Assembly (NCBI GenBank): GCA_963989385.1
Contig: OZ022499.1
Coordinates: forward strand, 36,456,866-36,520,865
From: Ctena decussata
Lineage: Eukaryota; Mollusca; Bivalvia; Lucinida; Lucinidae
Direction: 5' to 3'
DNA: 64,000 nucleotides
Shown: positions 21,303 through 32,455 of the stretch, one piece after another
Layout of the letters: every line of letters starts with the position of its first letter
How positions within the stretch are numbered: position 1 is the stretch's first letter
The notes under the pieces: model-generated
The model's database searches: none
Told to the model about the DNA's origin: nothing
What the model saw: only the letters and a program-made list of their open reading frames with translations
Made by a program: the position numbers and the translations under genes

Positions 21303-21619
21303 CAGCCGAAAATAATACACGGTTTTATTCCTTACATCTTAGTTTAATTTCCTAGTTCTCAGAGATCCGAACTGAACACCGAGATACTCGGCATTCGAGC
21401 AGTTGACACGATCGTCGAAAGACGACTTTTTCAGTCAACTTCAAAAGCAATTTTCAAAACAATTCGACTTTCTCCCGCCGGCGGACATATGCCATGAGAA
21501 ACCATGGTATTCGCCCTTTCCCTGTGACAAAAATCAAGTAATTCGGTGTTTGGGACAATTTTCTTTGCAAAATAATCTTCGGGTACTCTACGCAATTTGT
21601 TGTTGTTGTTTTCAACAAA
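21303..21619. other. Non-coding; contains a short segment repeated at 26.8 kb
   Basis: TTTGGGACAATTTTCTTTGC (near 21549) continues with AAAATAATCTTCGGGTACTC. Near-identical sequence of about 45 bases occurs at 26839-26880 (AAAATAACTTTGGGGTACTG), and GACTTTCTCCCG occurs upstream in both. This suggests a dispersed repeat rather than shared coding sequence. Confidence 0.4.
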
Positions 21620-21796
21620 ATGGCGGACAATAGTGTTTCCATCACTGGCCCGGCTATGCATTTCAACGTTTGCGACAAAATCGAGAGAATCATTATTCCA
21701 TGTATTGCTAGAATACCAAGCGCGATTAAATTAGATATGTTTATTAAAAATACAATGCATGACAGAAGTCTATCTTTATATTTTATTCACAAATAA
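21620..21796 (+). CDS. Possible 58-codon small ORF (weak)
   Basis: ATGGCGGACAATAG preceded by AAA gives a good start context, and the predicted product begins MADNSVSITGPAMHF. It runs 58 codons to TAA with no recognised domain, signal peptide or membrane segment. The MAD... beginning is typical of real animal first exons, but no convincing splice donor follows. On both strands the surrounding frames overlap and are no better. Treat as a hypothesis. Confidence 0.2.
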   Translation: MADNSVSITGPAMHFNVCDKIERIIIPCIARIPSAIKLDMFIKNTMHDRSLSLYFIHK

Positions 21797-23179
21797 CCAC
21801 AGTTCCATACCCACCCGAAGAGTTTGTAAACAAGGAAGCTAGCTCAGTAGTGCTGGGTACGTCATGAAATTATGACGTAAACAGTAAATTGATTGTATTA
21901 CTGATATTAACTTGTGAGTCGGCTGACAGCCAGTGTGTCAGTATTTCAAATGCTCTATCGCGACCCTGTTTGAAAGATTAAAGCAAGACAAATATCGCTA
22001 CACCACTAAACAACTATTCAATTAAGACAGCACGTGAAATTTCACTTTGGGAGAGAAAACTTAATGGGTCCTACATCTGAAGGATCAAATGGAATGGTTG
22101 TGCAGGCCCGTACACATACTTTTGCCAAGGGGTAAGAGCGGAGGGTAAGAAGGTGTGGCTGGAACGAATTTCAGTGTGAGTGGGGAGGTGGCGGGAGGGT
22201 TGGGGTGGGTTGAAGGGGGTAAGAAAGTTAAGAAAATCCAGATTTTAAGGACACTTTTAGAGCTTTAGTTTAGGGGTGTAAACTCGCTTTCTGGCAGAAA
22301 ACTGCATGTTTTTTTATGTAATTTGCTCGGTTATGGGAGGTGCACCCTCCGCTCTCCGTCGTACAGGCCCGGTGTGCTGGTTGGTTAGAGGGCCGGGAGG
22401 AGCGGGGAGGCGGAGGGGGGGGGGGGGGGGTAGGGGGAATCGACTCTGTCGCCTGGCAGCTTTGACAAGTCTGCACCTTTTCTCAGGTCAAATATAAAAC
22501 AAATATCGAAAAGTATGTGTATGTATGTTTTTGGTTTGATGTCATCAGCAACAACACGCGGAACAGACACGATTACAAAGATCTACAAATTTGTAATTTC
22601 CTCATTCTAGAAATCGTATGAAAACTCAACCCATTCTAGAGTCTGAATCTACAAACCAAACATTGTTTGCAACTCTTGTTCGGCTCATACCGACTCCCAC
22701 AGTCCAAAGAGTCTCGGTAGCGCAGCTGCCAAGTGGAGTCTCGCCCGTAAAATTTACTTGATCAGTCGACTTTCTCTTTAATAAATGTCGACTCGAAATA
22801 GGTTAGGCCCTATAGCATTCATGGGGTGATAGCCAATTGACTGACATGGAATACAGAAGTATTAAAGGCCCAGCAGACATTCAATGCTGAATCAATGTTG
22901 GGAGTCAGTGTTGAATCAATGTTGAATTATACATTGAATTGAACTGAAGCCTCAATACTCCATTAACAAATTCGCAAAAGTTTTAGCCTATTTCTAGCGT
23001 TTTCGTGAGTACATTTGGGCAGTTCGATACAAAGTAATATAATATAGAGACAAACACTTCAGATCTTGGTCGGACTGATCCCGAAGCAGGATCTACGCTG
23101 TTTGTCATTCCATCTGCATCTTTCGACGCATTACTGCAGTGAAAAACCAAACATCAGTTTTAAGGCAGTTATGCTTAAT
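21797..23179. other. Non-coding with G-rich runs and possible SINE debris
   Basis: A G run lies at about 22416-22431 and GGGGTGGG-rich text at 22180-22220. Around 22705-22800, CTCGGTAGCGCAGCTGCC followed by a body ending in AATAAATGTCGACTCG could be a degenerate tRNA-like repeat, but the B box is not clear. Near 22880-22960 the motif TTGAATCAATGTTGA is repeated; relatives occur at 32880-32940 and 52310-52410. No gene is supported. Confidence 0.4.
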
Positions 23180-23192
23180 TCCAATCTTTAGA

Positions 23193-23321
23193 CTTCGGAC
23201 TACCCATCCAGGGGTCGCAAGATCGATCCCCCGCTTCTCCGGTCTTTCGTATACTTTAAACCGAGGTCCCGTCTCCATATGACCACGTTGTTGGTGGGAC
23301 GTTCAACCCGAGTTCACTCAC
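23193..23321 (+). mobile_element. SINE fragment with 13-base target-site duplication
   Basis: The 13-mer TCCAATCTTTAGA occurs at both edges (23180-23192 and 23322-23334), the mark of LINE-mediated insertion. Inside, GGGGTCGCAAGATCGATCCC reads as a tRNA T-arm/B-box, and the 3' end has GGTGGGACGTTCAACCCG, a tail type common in molluscan SINEs. The A-box half is missing or too short to see, so the copy is probably 5'-truncated. Confidence 0.85.
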
Positions 23322-23334
23322 TCCAATCTTTAGA

Positions 23335-24344
23335 GACTTTATGGTACGTCAGCCAGTTCAATATAAGGGAAGTTACTTCTCAAATCACTATTATAATTCT
23401 TTCTGCACGAGTTTCTTCCCATGTGTTGCCAAACAAGGTCCCCTTTTTTCCCTTACTGAAGAGATTGAAAGTGGGGGCTGAAGAGATATACAGCATACTG
23501 TATAAGTGAAATTTTCACATATGTAGACTAAATCCTCCTAAGACCTTGAAAATAAGGTCAACGTGATCAAAATCTATTATGCTCTTATGTTTGTCCTAAT
23601 GATATATCCATGCAAGTTTGGTGAAATTGGTTCAAGAAATATTGTGGGTACAAGAAATTGTCATGCTGACGCAGACCACAGAAGATCAAGTCTAAGGCCT
23701 CTTGTGACCTTGAAAATGGGGTCAAAGTCACCAGAACCTAATCAACTTTTCAGACATCTTTACAAATCAAGGGTACTAAGACCACTATGCCATCCAAGGG
23801 TACTAAAACCACTTTGTTCCTTACATACATAAGAAACAAAGTGGCCTTAGTACCCTTGACTTGCGAAGATGCTATTTGGCTTGTCCCAACGATATATCTA
23901 TGGAAGTTTGGTAAAATTTGACCCACTTATTCAAAAATATGGCAGATAGTTACTGCCTTGTGCACAGAAACTGACTTCCCTTGGGTAAACCTGTTAGAGC
24001 AAAATTTTAGCTTTATGCATCAATGAACGACAATTGATCATGTGACGCTTTCATCAAGGTACATCTAAGATAAACAAACTCCTTGATGGTTCCATGTAAC
24101 GTTCAACTGATGCCGCTTCACGACCACGGCTTTTTAACAATATGTCCCAACACGTCGTTACTAACTTGACGTCCTATGTCCCCATCTCAAACACTTTTTG
24201 CGGTATCTTGCTGACCCATGTTTTGCAAATCCTACTGTGCTTAAATATAAATAAAAAAAAGGGCAAAGGTTTTCCATAATAGCCGTAGGGGCAGTGGGGT
24301 TAGAGGCCTACTGTATCTTGGGCACAGCAGATGAAAGAACGAGC
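23335..24344. other. Non-coding with a 28 bp-stem hairpin
   Basis: Inverted arms at 23795-23822 and 23830-23857 (AAGGGTACTAAAACCACTTT / AAAGTGGCCTTAGTACCCTT) enclose a 7-base loop. A further partial copy of the same phrase lies at 23769-23789. The plus frame at 23563-23832 crosses this and has no domain. Nothing else recognised. Confidence 0.5.
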
Positions 24345-24545
24345 CCATCACTCTTTTTTCGCTGCCTTATCTTTCCCTTGTTTGAAAAAAGTACCCATTT
24401 ACTGTTGGGTTGAAAGAGTTTTCCAGTCGTCGGATCGCAAAACCCGGGTGTGATCTCATGGCCTTCAGGCGACTTTCTGCACCATAACTGAGTCACTCTA
24501 ACCACTCGACTACGGCGCCTCTCTTGTAACTACTCGACTATGGCA
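24345..24545 (-). mobile_element. tRNA-derived SINE, minus strand, with a doubled head
   Basis: Read on the minus strand, GAGGCGCCGTAGTCGAGTGG TTAGAG starts the element, followed by GGTGCAGAAAGTCGCC, a T-arm-like CACACCCGGGTTTTGCGATC, and GACGACTGGAAAACTCTTTC. It is collinear with the plus-strand SINE at 4846-4990. Just upstream lies a second partial head (GAGGTGCCATAGTCGAGTAG), so the first 25 bases or so are present twice. The minus frame at 24308-24505 is the SINE read as protein. Confidence 0.78.
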
Positions 24546-25829
24546 CCTCTAATATCCTAAATATTGGGACACCTAAAAACATTAATTTTCCTTTCTGGGC
24601 TAACTGAAAGTTAATGGTTTTAAGTGTCCCAATACTTAAGCACATTATAGTAGTCTATGCTAAATTAGCACGAAAATGGCACAGACAGGGTTTAAAATAA
24701 AGTGTAAATTATACAATAACTAAAATTTGTGTAAAAAAACCCAAAACAGAAGACGTCACTAGAATTCTAGAAGCACTTTGGGCTTTATAAAAGTTTAGGT
24801 ACGACCACTGGTTCGTCATGCACGGAATGCTGAAAAATCAAATTTCAATTCTTAAAATTAAGCATCATCAGATAATTTGCAGAAAAAAAATAATCACAAT
24901 TCATCTACATTCTTTGGAATTTTTAGTGTGGAACTCGTGTAATTTTTTAAATGTTAATACCGTTGTAGACAAGTTATCAAACTTTACTACAATTATTAAG
25001 CATCATCAGATGATGTGCTGAGAACAAGAACCATAAAAAATCACCAACGATTTTGGGACAAAAATCCTTAATGTTTAAACTGGAAATTGTGTGTGTGTGT
25101 GGGGGGGGGGATAGACAGGAAGGGGCTACCTCTCATTCACTCATTCAACTGAACCCCTTTACAGTGATGACTTATCATTTAATGTCTGTCACCAAGCTCT
25201 TCTCTCTAGTACCTTAATAACTGATTAGTAATTACAAGTTTCTTTGCTTTGGTCAGAAGCTGCAAACATTTAAGTTGGATTAAATTAATCAGGAAATATA
25301 AAAAGGTTTTTTATTTTTCAGTTTATGGTATCATTTCTATTGATATAACTTCAATATGAGCCTTTTAATTTTCTTTATGAGATTTAAGCTAAAACATAAC
25401 TTTTTTTGCATTTAATTCTATAGAATATATATATCTTCATGCCCCTTCCATCTCAGCCACTGGCCAAGCATAAACAGTGTTTTGTTTGCCTATTAACTAG
25501 GATTTTTTGGAGAGCAGGTAGGTAATCCCTGCAAACTATGAAAACAACAAATAATAGTTCCACATAAAATGTCACACACAGTTACAGTAATTACCCATAA
25601 TACTAAGATAACAGCATCCTACATTTTGAACATATCTATGTCACCCACAAATAGTGTACCCAAAATGTGCAGGTATTAAGGAAAAATTGCTGACCCAGAT
25701 CAGACTGCTCCTGGGTCTACACTGCTTGCTCAGACCTGTTTGTCTTACTATGCAGGTGTGCCGTTAAATAAAACAAAATAGATCTAGGGTGTCCCAAGTG
25801 GCCATCTTTTTTTTTGGGGGGGGGAGGGA
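24546..25829. other. Non-coding, AT-rich, nothing recognised
   Basis: Contains a (TG)n-G run (25090-25110) and two copies of AAGCATCATCAGAT about 140 bases apart (24861, 25000). GACCCAGATCAGACTG near 25692 resembles one arm of the small hairpin core seen at 45219. No gene is supported. Confidence 0.4.
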
Positions 25830-25973
25830 GGGGTAAGGTGAATTTTGGTGTGTAGGTAAGCAGTTGCTATATATCCACCAAAAGTGCAGGGTCCAGACTC
25901 AGGGGTAAGGTGAATTTTGGTGGGTAGGTAGGCAGTTGCTATCTTCCCACCAAAAGTGCAGGGCCCAGACTCT
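25830..25973. repeat. 72 bp direct duplication
   Basis: GGGGTAAGGTGAATTTTGG starts at 25830 and again at 25902. Both units end with CACCAAAAGTGCAGGG(T/C)CCAGACTC, and only a handful of differences are visible. The repetitive minus frame (25784-26014) is its translation. Confidence 0.9.
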
Positions 25974-28900
25974 TTTTTTGGAAATTTTGGGTGGAGCCAG
26001 GTTTTTTTTTTCACTGATTTTTGAGGCCAGATTATTTTTTGAAATCCCCTTATGAGCTGATTTATTTTTTACTTGCATATTTTTTCTTCCAAAGACAGGG
26101 ATTTTTTTCGAAAAATATACCAGCCCCCCCCCCTCCCCAAATCCCCCACTCTCTTCCCCCCCCCCCCCCCCCCCAAGAATATCAAATGGTCGGTCCCTTA
26201 GCGCCTAGCGGGACAGGGTTTTGGCAGATTTATGAGGAAGGACAAGCTGTCTCTTGTACTTTTTGTTGGATGACTTCTGAAATGGTACGTGTGTGTTGAG
26301 GGGGTCGGGGGGGGGGGATTGGCGTCGTTCGGGACAGAATTCTTTAGAAGAGCGAGTGGTCTCAGGATGTGGGGCGCGTTATCTTGGGGGAAGTTGTCTG
26401 GGGGAGTTTTCTTAGAATCTGGGGCGAGTTGTCACCTGAAGATGGGGCGACATGTCTTGTGGCTTTTTCGTTTGTCAAACTTTATGGTTGACCAGTGTGT
26501 TTGTTTTGCTTTCTCTCGTTCTCGGCGTGTAGCCTAAATTCAGAAGCCCAAAAAATCGCAGGCAGACAGATTAACGCAAAATCTGAATAAATTCACAGTA
26601 TGCTAAATGATTACAAGCTTTACTATACCATAAATGAAGAAACAGTTGGTCTCCTCAAGTCGATCCAGCTGAAAAAATGTCTGTGTGTTGACGAACGCAC
26701 GTGCCATGTATACGTAAAAATGACCAACTTCATTATCGATTTTCAAACTAAATAGACTTTCTCCCGAAGATATACCACGCTAAAAGACGGTCGAATGTAT
26801 GAACTACGGTTCAGTTATAATGGCATCTAATTTGGTTTTTGGGACAATTTTCTTTGCAAAATAACTTTGGGGTACTGTCGTAGGGTTTTACTTTTCTGAA
26901 AAACGGTTGTCAAACTGTGATCGTTGTTTTGGGTGTGCAAACTGCATTGAGGTACCGATATGCGTCTGATTTCAATAACAAAACATCAAATTTCATTCTG
27001 ATCTGGTCCGTTGGAAAATTATGACTGCATATCTTATCAAACGAGCATTATTTTGGGACTGTTTCTGTTCAAAATTTCCCGCCATTTTTTCCGGCGAAAA
27101 AAGGGATTATTTCTTTGTGCGTAGACGACCGCTCAGAAAATGAATTACTCAAATGTGATGAGTCTGCGTTCCCACTGCATGTCCTTTAAAAAACGACAAT
27201 TCAAAACATGAGAATATCTGCAATGACTTGGCAGGAAATGTCATTTTTCAATTTCCCCATATTGAGTCTATGGTCACTCTAAGCTGCTATAGCAACCAAA
27301 CTTAAGAGTCGATTTTATTTAAAAAAAAAAAATAGACAGAAAACGAATATAAGCTTTCAAGGATGCTAGAGATGAAAATTTGGCCAAATCGGCCAACTGG
27401 CTTCAGAGGAAATGTTGTTTGAGGGTGTTGACGACAGACGACATACGACTTCAACTCTGGTGGTGAACTAAAATGCATGCAAGAAAAACATGTATAAAAC
27501 TAAAAGGTATGAGAATTTGAGCACATCATACACTTTGATTGTATTCAAGCCTAAACACACAAGGTGTCCTCTCCCTATTAACTTAAAGGTGGTGATTATC
27601 ACTGATTTGGGGCAAAAACAAAAATCTGAATAAAATGCTGACAATACAACAGGTCTTCCCGAAACGTAGCAGATGCCTTCTTTATGCTGTTTCTCACAAT
27701 TCAGAATCCCAAAATGCAGGACTTGTTGATGTTTAAAAGGATTTATATAAGAAAAGACCAAAGGGTAATTTTGTGCGAATAAATCTTAAAAATTACAATC
27801 ATTATTGAAAATGTAACTAGGTCTGAACATAAATTAATTCATAATTAAGAGTGTCCTAGCAATTATTTTTTCTATTTTTTTGAACGCTATCAGGCTGCGC
27901 AGATAAAAAAAAAGGGTGTGGCCCGTGTCAAAATATTTGTCTAAAATACGCAGTAGAGTCTATTTTCGAGGTTGAATAATTTCAATAACACACCTGTAAT
28001 GGTCATTGTAATGTATTATTTATACTGTGAGTATGATATAGGCATAACTGAGCTACCTGTATTTCATGAATGCAATTAGTATACATGTACTATATCATGG
28101 TCGGACATTTGAGAAAAAAGCTACTGTTTTATCTGGTCTATCTTACAATTTGAGAAAGAGTTGGAACAAATAATTACTAGGACGCTCTTTTTAACTCATC
28201 AAAGTATCTTCAAAGCTAAGTACATTTTCAAGAACAGATTTTCTTTTTCGGATTTCTGCGCAGAAAATTACCCTTTGATCTTTCCATATAAAAACACTTT
28301 TTAAACAGCCTGTCCCTAAATTTTGTATTTCAAACTGTAGAGTACATTTCTTTTTGCAGTGTCCTTTCTATATTGAACAAAGAGCTGAACTCCTGGACTC
28401 TGTATCTCAATTTGGGGTAATATCTCTAAATTTGCTACTTTATGGTGACCTTACTTTAACTTTTAACACAAATGTTATAATATTTGAAAGAGTACATAAA
28501 TATATAAGAGACACCAAACGTTTCTAACACAACAACAATATATTTTGCCGTGCGACCGGTTACCATAAGTTAACAAGACAAATTAAATTTGCCAGTCTGC
28601 TGCTGCATTCCCCTCTCTGTTATTGTTTTTTTCATCTATGTTTACCTGTTTTCTTTTTCTTCTTTTTTCTTTCTCTTACAAAGATCTTTTTCATCTATGT
28701 TACACTTTTATTCTCAAAACGTTAAAGCTCAGTTAATGTTTATATGACCTTTTCAGAGTGACACAATTAATTTGGTTAAAAAAAACAAACACCCATCCTT
28801 ATACAGCTTTCATTACAGATGAAACATCTGCTTATTTTGATGTGTTCACAATACTTACCGCTAATACATTAACAGAGCTTCTACTTTTTTTTTCATGTAT

Positions 28901-29289
28901 TTTATATATTTTCTGTCTCTCTCTTTATCTTTCTTTACTACTTTTGAATCCACATGTACTTACTTGAGCATTTACCACTGTATAGAACTACTATTCTGGA
29001 GTATTTCTTGAGCATATTTGTTTTCAAATTAGAAGATGTCTTTCGCCTTTTAGTTAACAAACTATATTTGTTAAGGAAAAGAACTAAATAAGTATTATTG
29101 CTTTCGTTCTGATCCTAAAGCTTGTATTGACGACATGTTGTACTTTGTCATGTTGATGAAATAAAATATGTTTAAACTAAATTAAACTGTAGAGTACAAC
29201 AAAAATAAGAAATCTGCTATCTTTCAGAGAGATACGATACTTTTTTTATAGTTTTATTCAGATTTTTGTATATACCACAAATCACCACT
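25974..29289. other. Long AT-rich non-coding region
   Basis: C runs at about 26126-26135 and 26155-26175 and a G run at 26308-26318 generate Pro/Gly-rich artefact frames. Near 26839 lies the 45-base block shared with 21549. Near 27500-27560 a single unit of the old 160-190 base array is visible. Around 29100-29180, GTTGATGAAATAAAATATG followed by TTTAAACTAAATTAAACTG has the look of a LINE or mRNA 3' end, without a readable protein before it. Confidence 0.4.
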
Positions 29290-30470
29290 ATAAGAGTATT
29301 TGAATCCGAAAAATGACTGAGTTCTAAACGTCAAAAATAAATAGATAAATAAATAAATAAGTAAAACAGAATGATAATAAAAATAATCTCAAGCCTAACC
29401 GCGTATAAATTCTCCGACCATGGTGAAAAACGACTGCAAAGTTACGAAAGGTCAGGTATAAAAACTCCATGGGGATTGCGCACACAAAAGAGCCAATATT
29501 AACCCAATTCAAAATGTCAAGTAAGTAATAAAGACTTTTCAAATGATTACATCCAAAACACTTATTAATTCGCAAGCCACGAGAGAAAGACCTGAAAGTT
29601 TAGGAAAGATCAGTCTAATGACAAGACTCTACTGTCTACTCACTTTGATTTCCAAGCCGCCCCCCCCCCTCCCCTCCCCTAAAAAGTGAGTATATTTGAA
29701 ACACATACCAAATAATAAAATGTCATCTGAAGAATATATCCTTATGTAAATTTTCAGACCATGATTAAAAACTTCTAATGAGTTTAAACAAATATTAGCA
29801 CATAACTAAATGAGGACGCACACAAGGTTCCTAGCGTCTATGCGCCATCACATGAACTGGAAAATTGACTAGGCTAATAGGCCAAAAGGGTAATATAAAA
29901 CGAATGAGACAAAAACATATGCGATTTTTCAGATCATATTAATGAAACATCTGCAAAGTTTCAAAACATTAGTTAGTCGCTAATGGGAGCTGCTAATGCA
30001 GTTTTAGCACTGCTTAGGCACTTTGATAATGCTCGAGACCAAAAAGAGTCAAATTTTGGGACGCGATTAAAGAAATAAACGTTATCAGATGAATGTGTTT
30101 AAATTATACATTTCAGACCATTTTAAATTTCAGAAAGGTTTGAATACATCTCTAAGAGGTGTTGCGCATACAAGGTGTCCACTCTGTACAGTTTGATAGT
30201 ACTCAAGTAAATGACTGAGTTTAAAACAAAGACACTAAATAGACAAGTGAATAAGTAAAAAGTTATATGATAATTTGAGAGTTACTTCCAAACAAAATTC
30301 TTCCAAACAAAATTCCACGGTAACTAAAGGCACCGGTCAAGTTTAAAAAAGGTCTGTGATCCTCTATGAGAGCTGCGAACACAAGATAACGATTTGTTAA
30401 TACTCAAGCCCGAAAACTGACTAATAAATTCTGCAATAGTTACATCCTTTGGTGTCAGGGAATACATCAA
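29290..30470. repeat. Old tandem array, second block
   Basis: The same vocabulary as 19860-20860: CAGACCATGATTAAAAAC, ATGGGGATTGCGCACAC, CTATGCGCCATCACATG, AAGCCCGAAAACTGACT. Units are recognisable at about 29400, 29570, 29750, 29935, 30110 and 30330, each heavily diverged. A C-rich interruption sits at 29660-29680. Confidence 0.55.
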
Positions 30471-30711
30471 TAAACGGAAATAGCAGACTCGGTTTGACAG
30501 ACTAGGTTCATGATCACAAATGTAATATGCTAAACGATTACGCCCTCTGGAACTGGCTTAAGCAAAACTCTGTTGTTGTTTTTTCAAATAACTCTAATGG
30601 AAGCCAGTGACCTCAAAAGACAAAACAATATACAAATTAAGCTCTTTTGAAGTACGAGGAGATGTTTTACGGCAGCCACACGACACTTAACACCATTTGC
30701 ACTAAGATAAA

Positions 30712-30947
30712 TGAGGCGCGACACGACAAAACCGACCTGACAGGAGCATGTGCGCCCAGCGAAGACGCAAATCAGCATCCACCCAGTCTGATCAGGCTTC
30801 GTTGTGTGCTTAAAGTATAGCTAAGGGCTTAAGCTACCTCCATACCGACAGCGAAGACTCTGATCAGACTTAGTGGATGTCCATGCTGATCTTAGGTTTC
30901 GCTGAGCCCATATACTACTGTATTGGTTTTGTCGTGTCGCGGTTCAA
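30712..30947. mobile_element. CGACACGA-type foldback MITE, copy 1
   Basis: Begins TGAGGCGCGACACGACAAAA and ends with the complementary TTTTGTCGTGTCGCGGTTCA. Both arms run about 100 bases and include AGTCTGATCAG and GCAGACTC-like segments, leaving a short centre with AGCTAAGGGCTTAAGCTACC. Other copies lie at 40533, 53978 and 55281, with half copies at 41983 and 50154. This copy is the most diverged. No coding capacity. Confidence 0.85.
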
Positions 30948-32060
30948 ATGAGTTCTGAAAAGTTAGAACCTATGGAAGCAAGTAATATGCCATAGAAACG
31001 AAAAGGCAAACTCGGTTTGATTGAATCTGTTTATCACTGGTAATGAAGTGTCAAAAAAGGGCGCGTCCTCTTCTATCTTGGTCATGTGACCACAACCATT
31101 CGAGCAAACTTTCATTCCCATTAGCCCAATGGACTATATATGTGAAATAGGGCCCAGTCGGACCGGCGATGTTGGAGGTCGTTTGAAAATGTTGCCGGAT
31201 AACGGCGGACAACGGAGCCTGTCTATCCAAAAAGTCCCCCGTAGTTTTGGGCTCAGGTGAACTGGAAACTGTACAGATGTGTTACTTTAGACTAAATTCA
31301 AATGATGACCTTGACCTGTGATAAACCCATTTCGACGAGCAATCTTACTAACATTCTGAAAATTCGTCTGTCGTTGCTTTTTTCATAACTGTATCGGTGA
31401 GGACTTCGTACCTTTCCTTGGAAAATTCAACGGCCAACTTTGAGCCATCAATTTGACGGTTGTTGTCACAACCTGTACCGTAATTCGTAGATTTTTTTCT
31501 TATTATTTTTTTTCTCTTTTTCTTTTTCTAAAATGCAGTGTTCCTGGAGTTAGGCTCTTTTTTTGCTTAAAATGGAGTTGAGACCTTGTTAAAATGTTTT
31601 GACGTCGATGCGCGTATTGGTACGGATACGTTTATATTAGAACCACTTGGCCGATATCACTGCTAGTTGACAATTTGTCCCCACGGATATCATCAACCCA
31701 GTTAGTCAGTGTTTCATTGTTGATTCTGGTTCCCTAGCATTGGGGTGACTTCTTAAATACTGATTTAAAGTATCCCCATTCCATTTGATGTATATCTGGT
31801 AAAAATTCTAAATCATTCTAAAACTAAGACAAACTTGTCATAGCGACAAGAATCTTAGCTGAGTTTGGCTTGAAGTTCCATTCTTTTGAGTTGTTTTGGC
31901 TCTTTGCGGGTTCTTGCTGCATCGGATATCTCTTTCCTCATGCCCTTGTCTGTGGCTTTTGTCGAGTCACAGGGTTGCGGCGCCTCGATGTGGGACGCCT
32001 GCGCTCGCGGGTTAATTAATACGAAGGCGTCTCTTACCAGATGTCTGCAGCTGGTGTGTC
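30948..32060. other. Non-coding, nothing firmly recognised
   Basis: Mixed composition; T-rich near 31480-31530. The plus frame beginning at 31886 runs into the GC-rich inverted repeat at 32070 and is not accepted as a gene. Confidence 0.35.
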
Positions 32061-32067
32061 CCGCGGA

Positions 32068-32455
32068 ATGCGACAGTAAGTGTGGCTCGGAGAGGGATGC
32101 TCGTTGCCTGCCGAGACCTGCCCATCATCTCTTTTCTTGCAAATTTTGGGGGTTTAGCGACACTGAAGAAGTTAAATACAGAAACACGCGTCTGTCGCAC
32201 TAAAATGGATACGTTTATATTGTCGAATTTTAAAATTCGATAAGTAGATGAGGAAATGTGCTATATAGTCAAAAGCATGGCCATGCCAATTTTGTCCCGA
32301 TATGGGATTAGGTACCTTGTAGCTTTAGCATTCAAATGGGACAGATCAAGTAATTCTTTAATGACGCTCAATACCAAAAGTTAAAAACAAACTGATGGGC
32401 AGGTCTCAGCAGGCAACGGACATGCCTCTCCGAGCCACACTTACTGACGTATTCT
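32068..32455. repeat. GC-rich inverted repeat
   Basis: AGTAAGTGTGGCTCGGAGAG (32074) continues to GCCGAGACCTGCCC (about 32126). The reverse complement, GGGCAGGTCTCAGCAGGCAA through GAGCCACACTTACTG, lies at 32399-32450. The arms are about 55 bases and differ at about seven positions. A related phrase CGCCGAGCCATCTTAACC follows at 32530. The sequence is markedly GC-richer than its surroundings. Arms in both orientations give frames of 60-105 codons that I do not accept. Confidence 0.65.

Noticed and set aside
20764..21303. 179-codon minus-strand frame, third longest in the window
   Set aside because: No recognised domain. It runs through the X-box palindrome and into a unit of the old satellite array, and its C-terminal half is Cys/Leu/Tyr-rich as expected for unconstrained sequence.
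31886..32203. 105-codon plus frame, Cys-rich, as a secreted peptide
   Set aside because: No signal peptide, and the Cys-rich part lies in an inverted repeat whose other arm is at 32399-32450. Better explained as repeat sequence.
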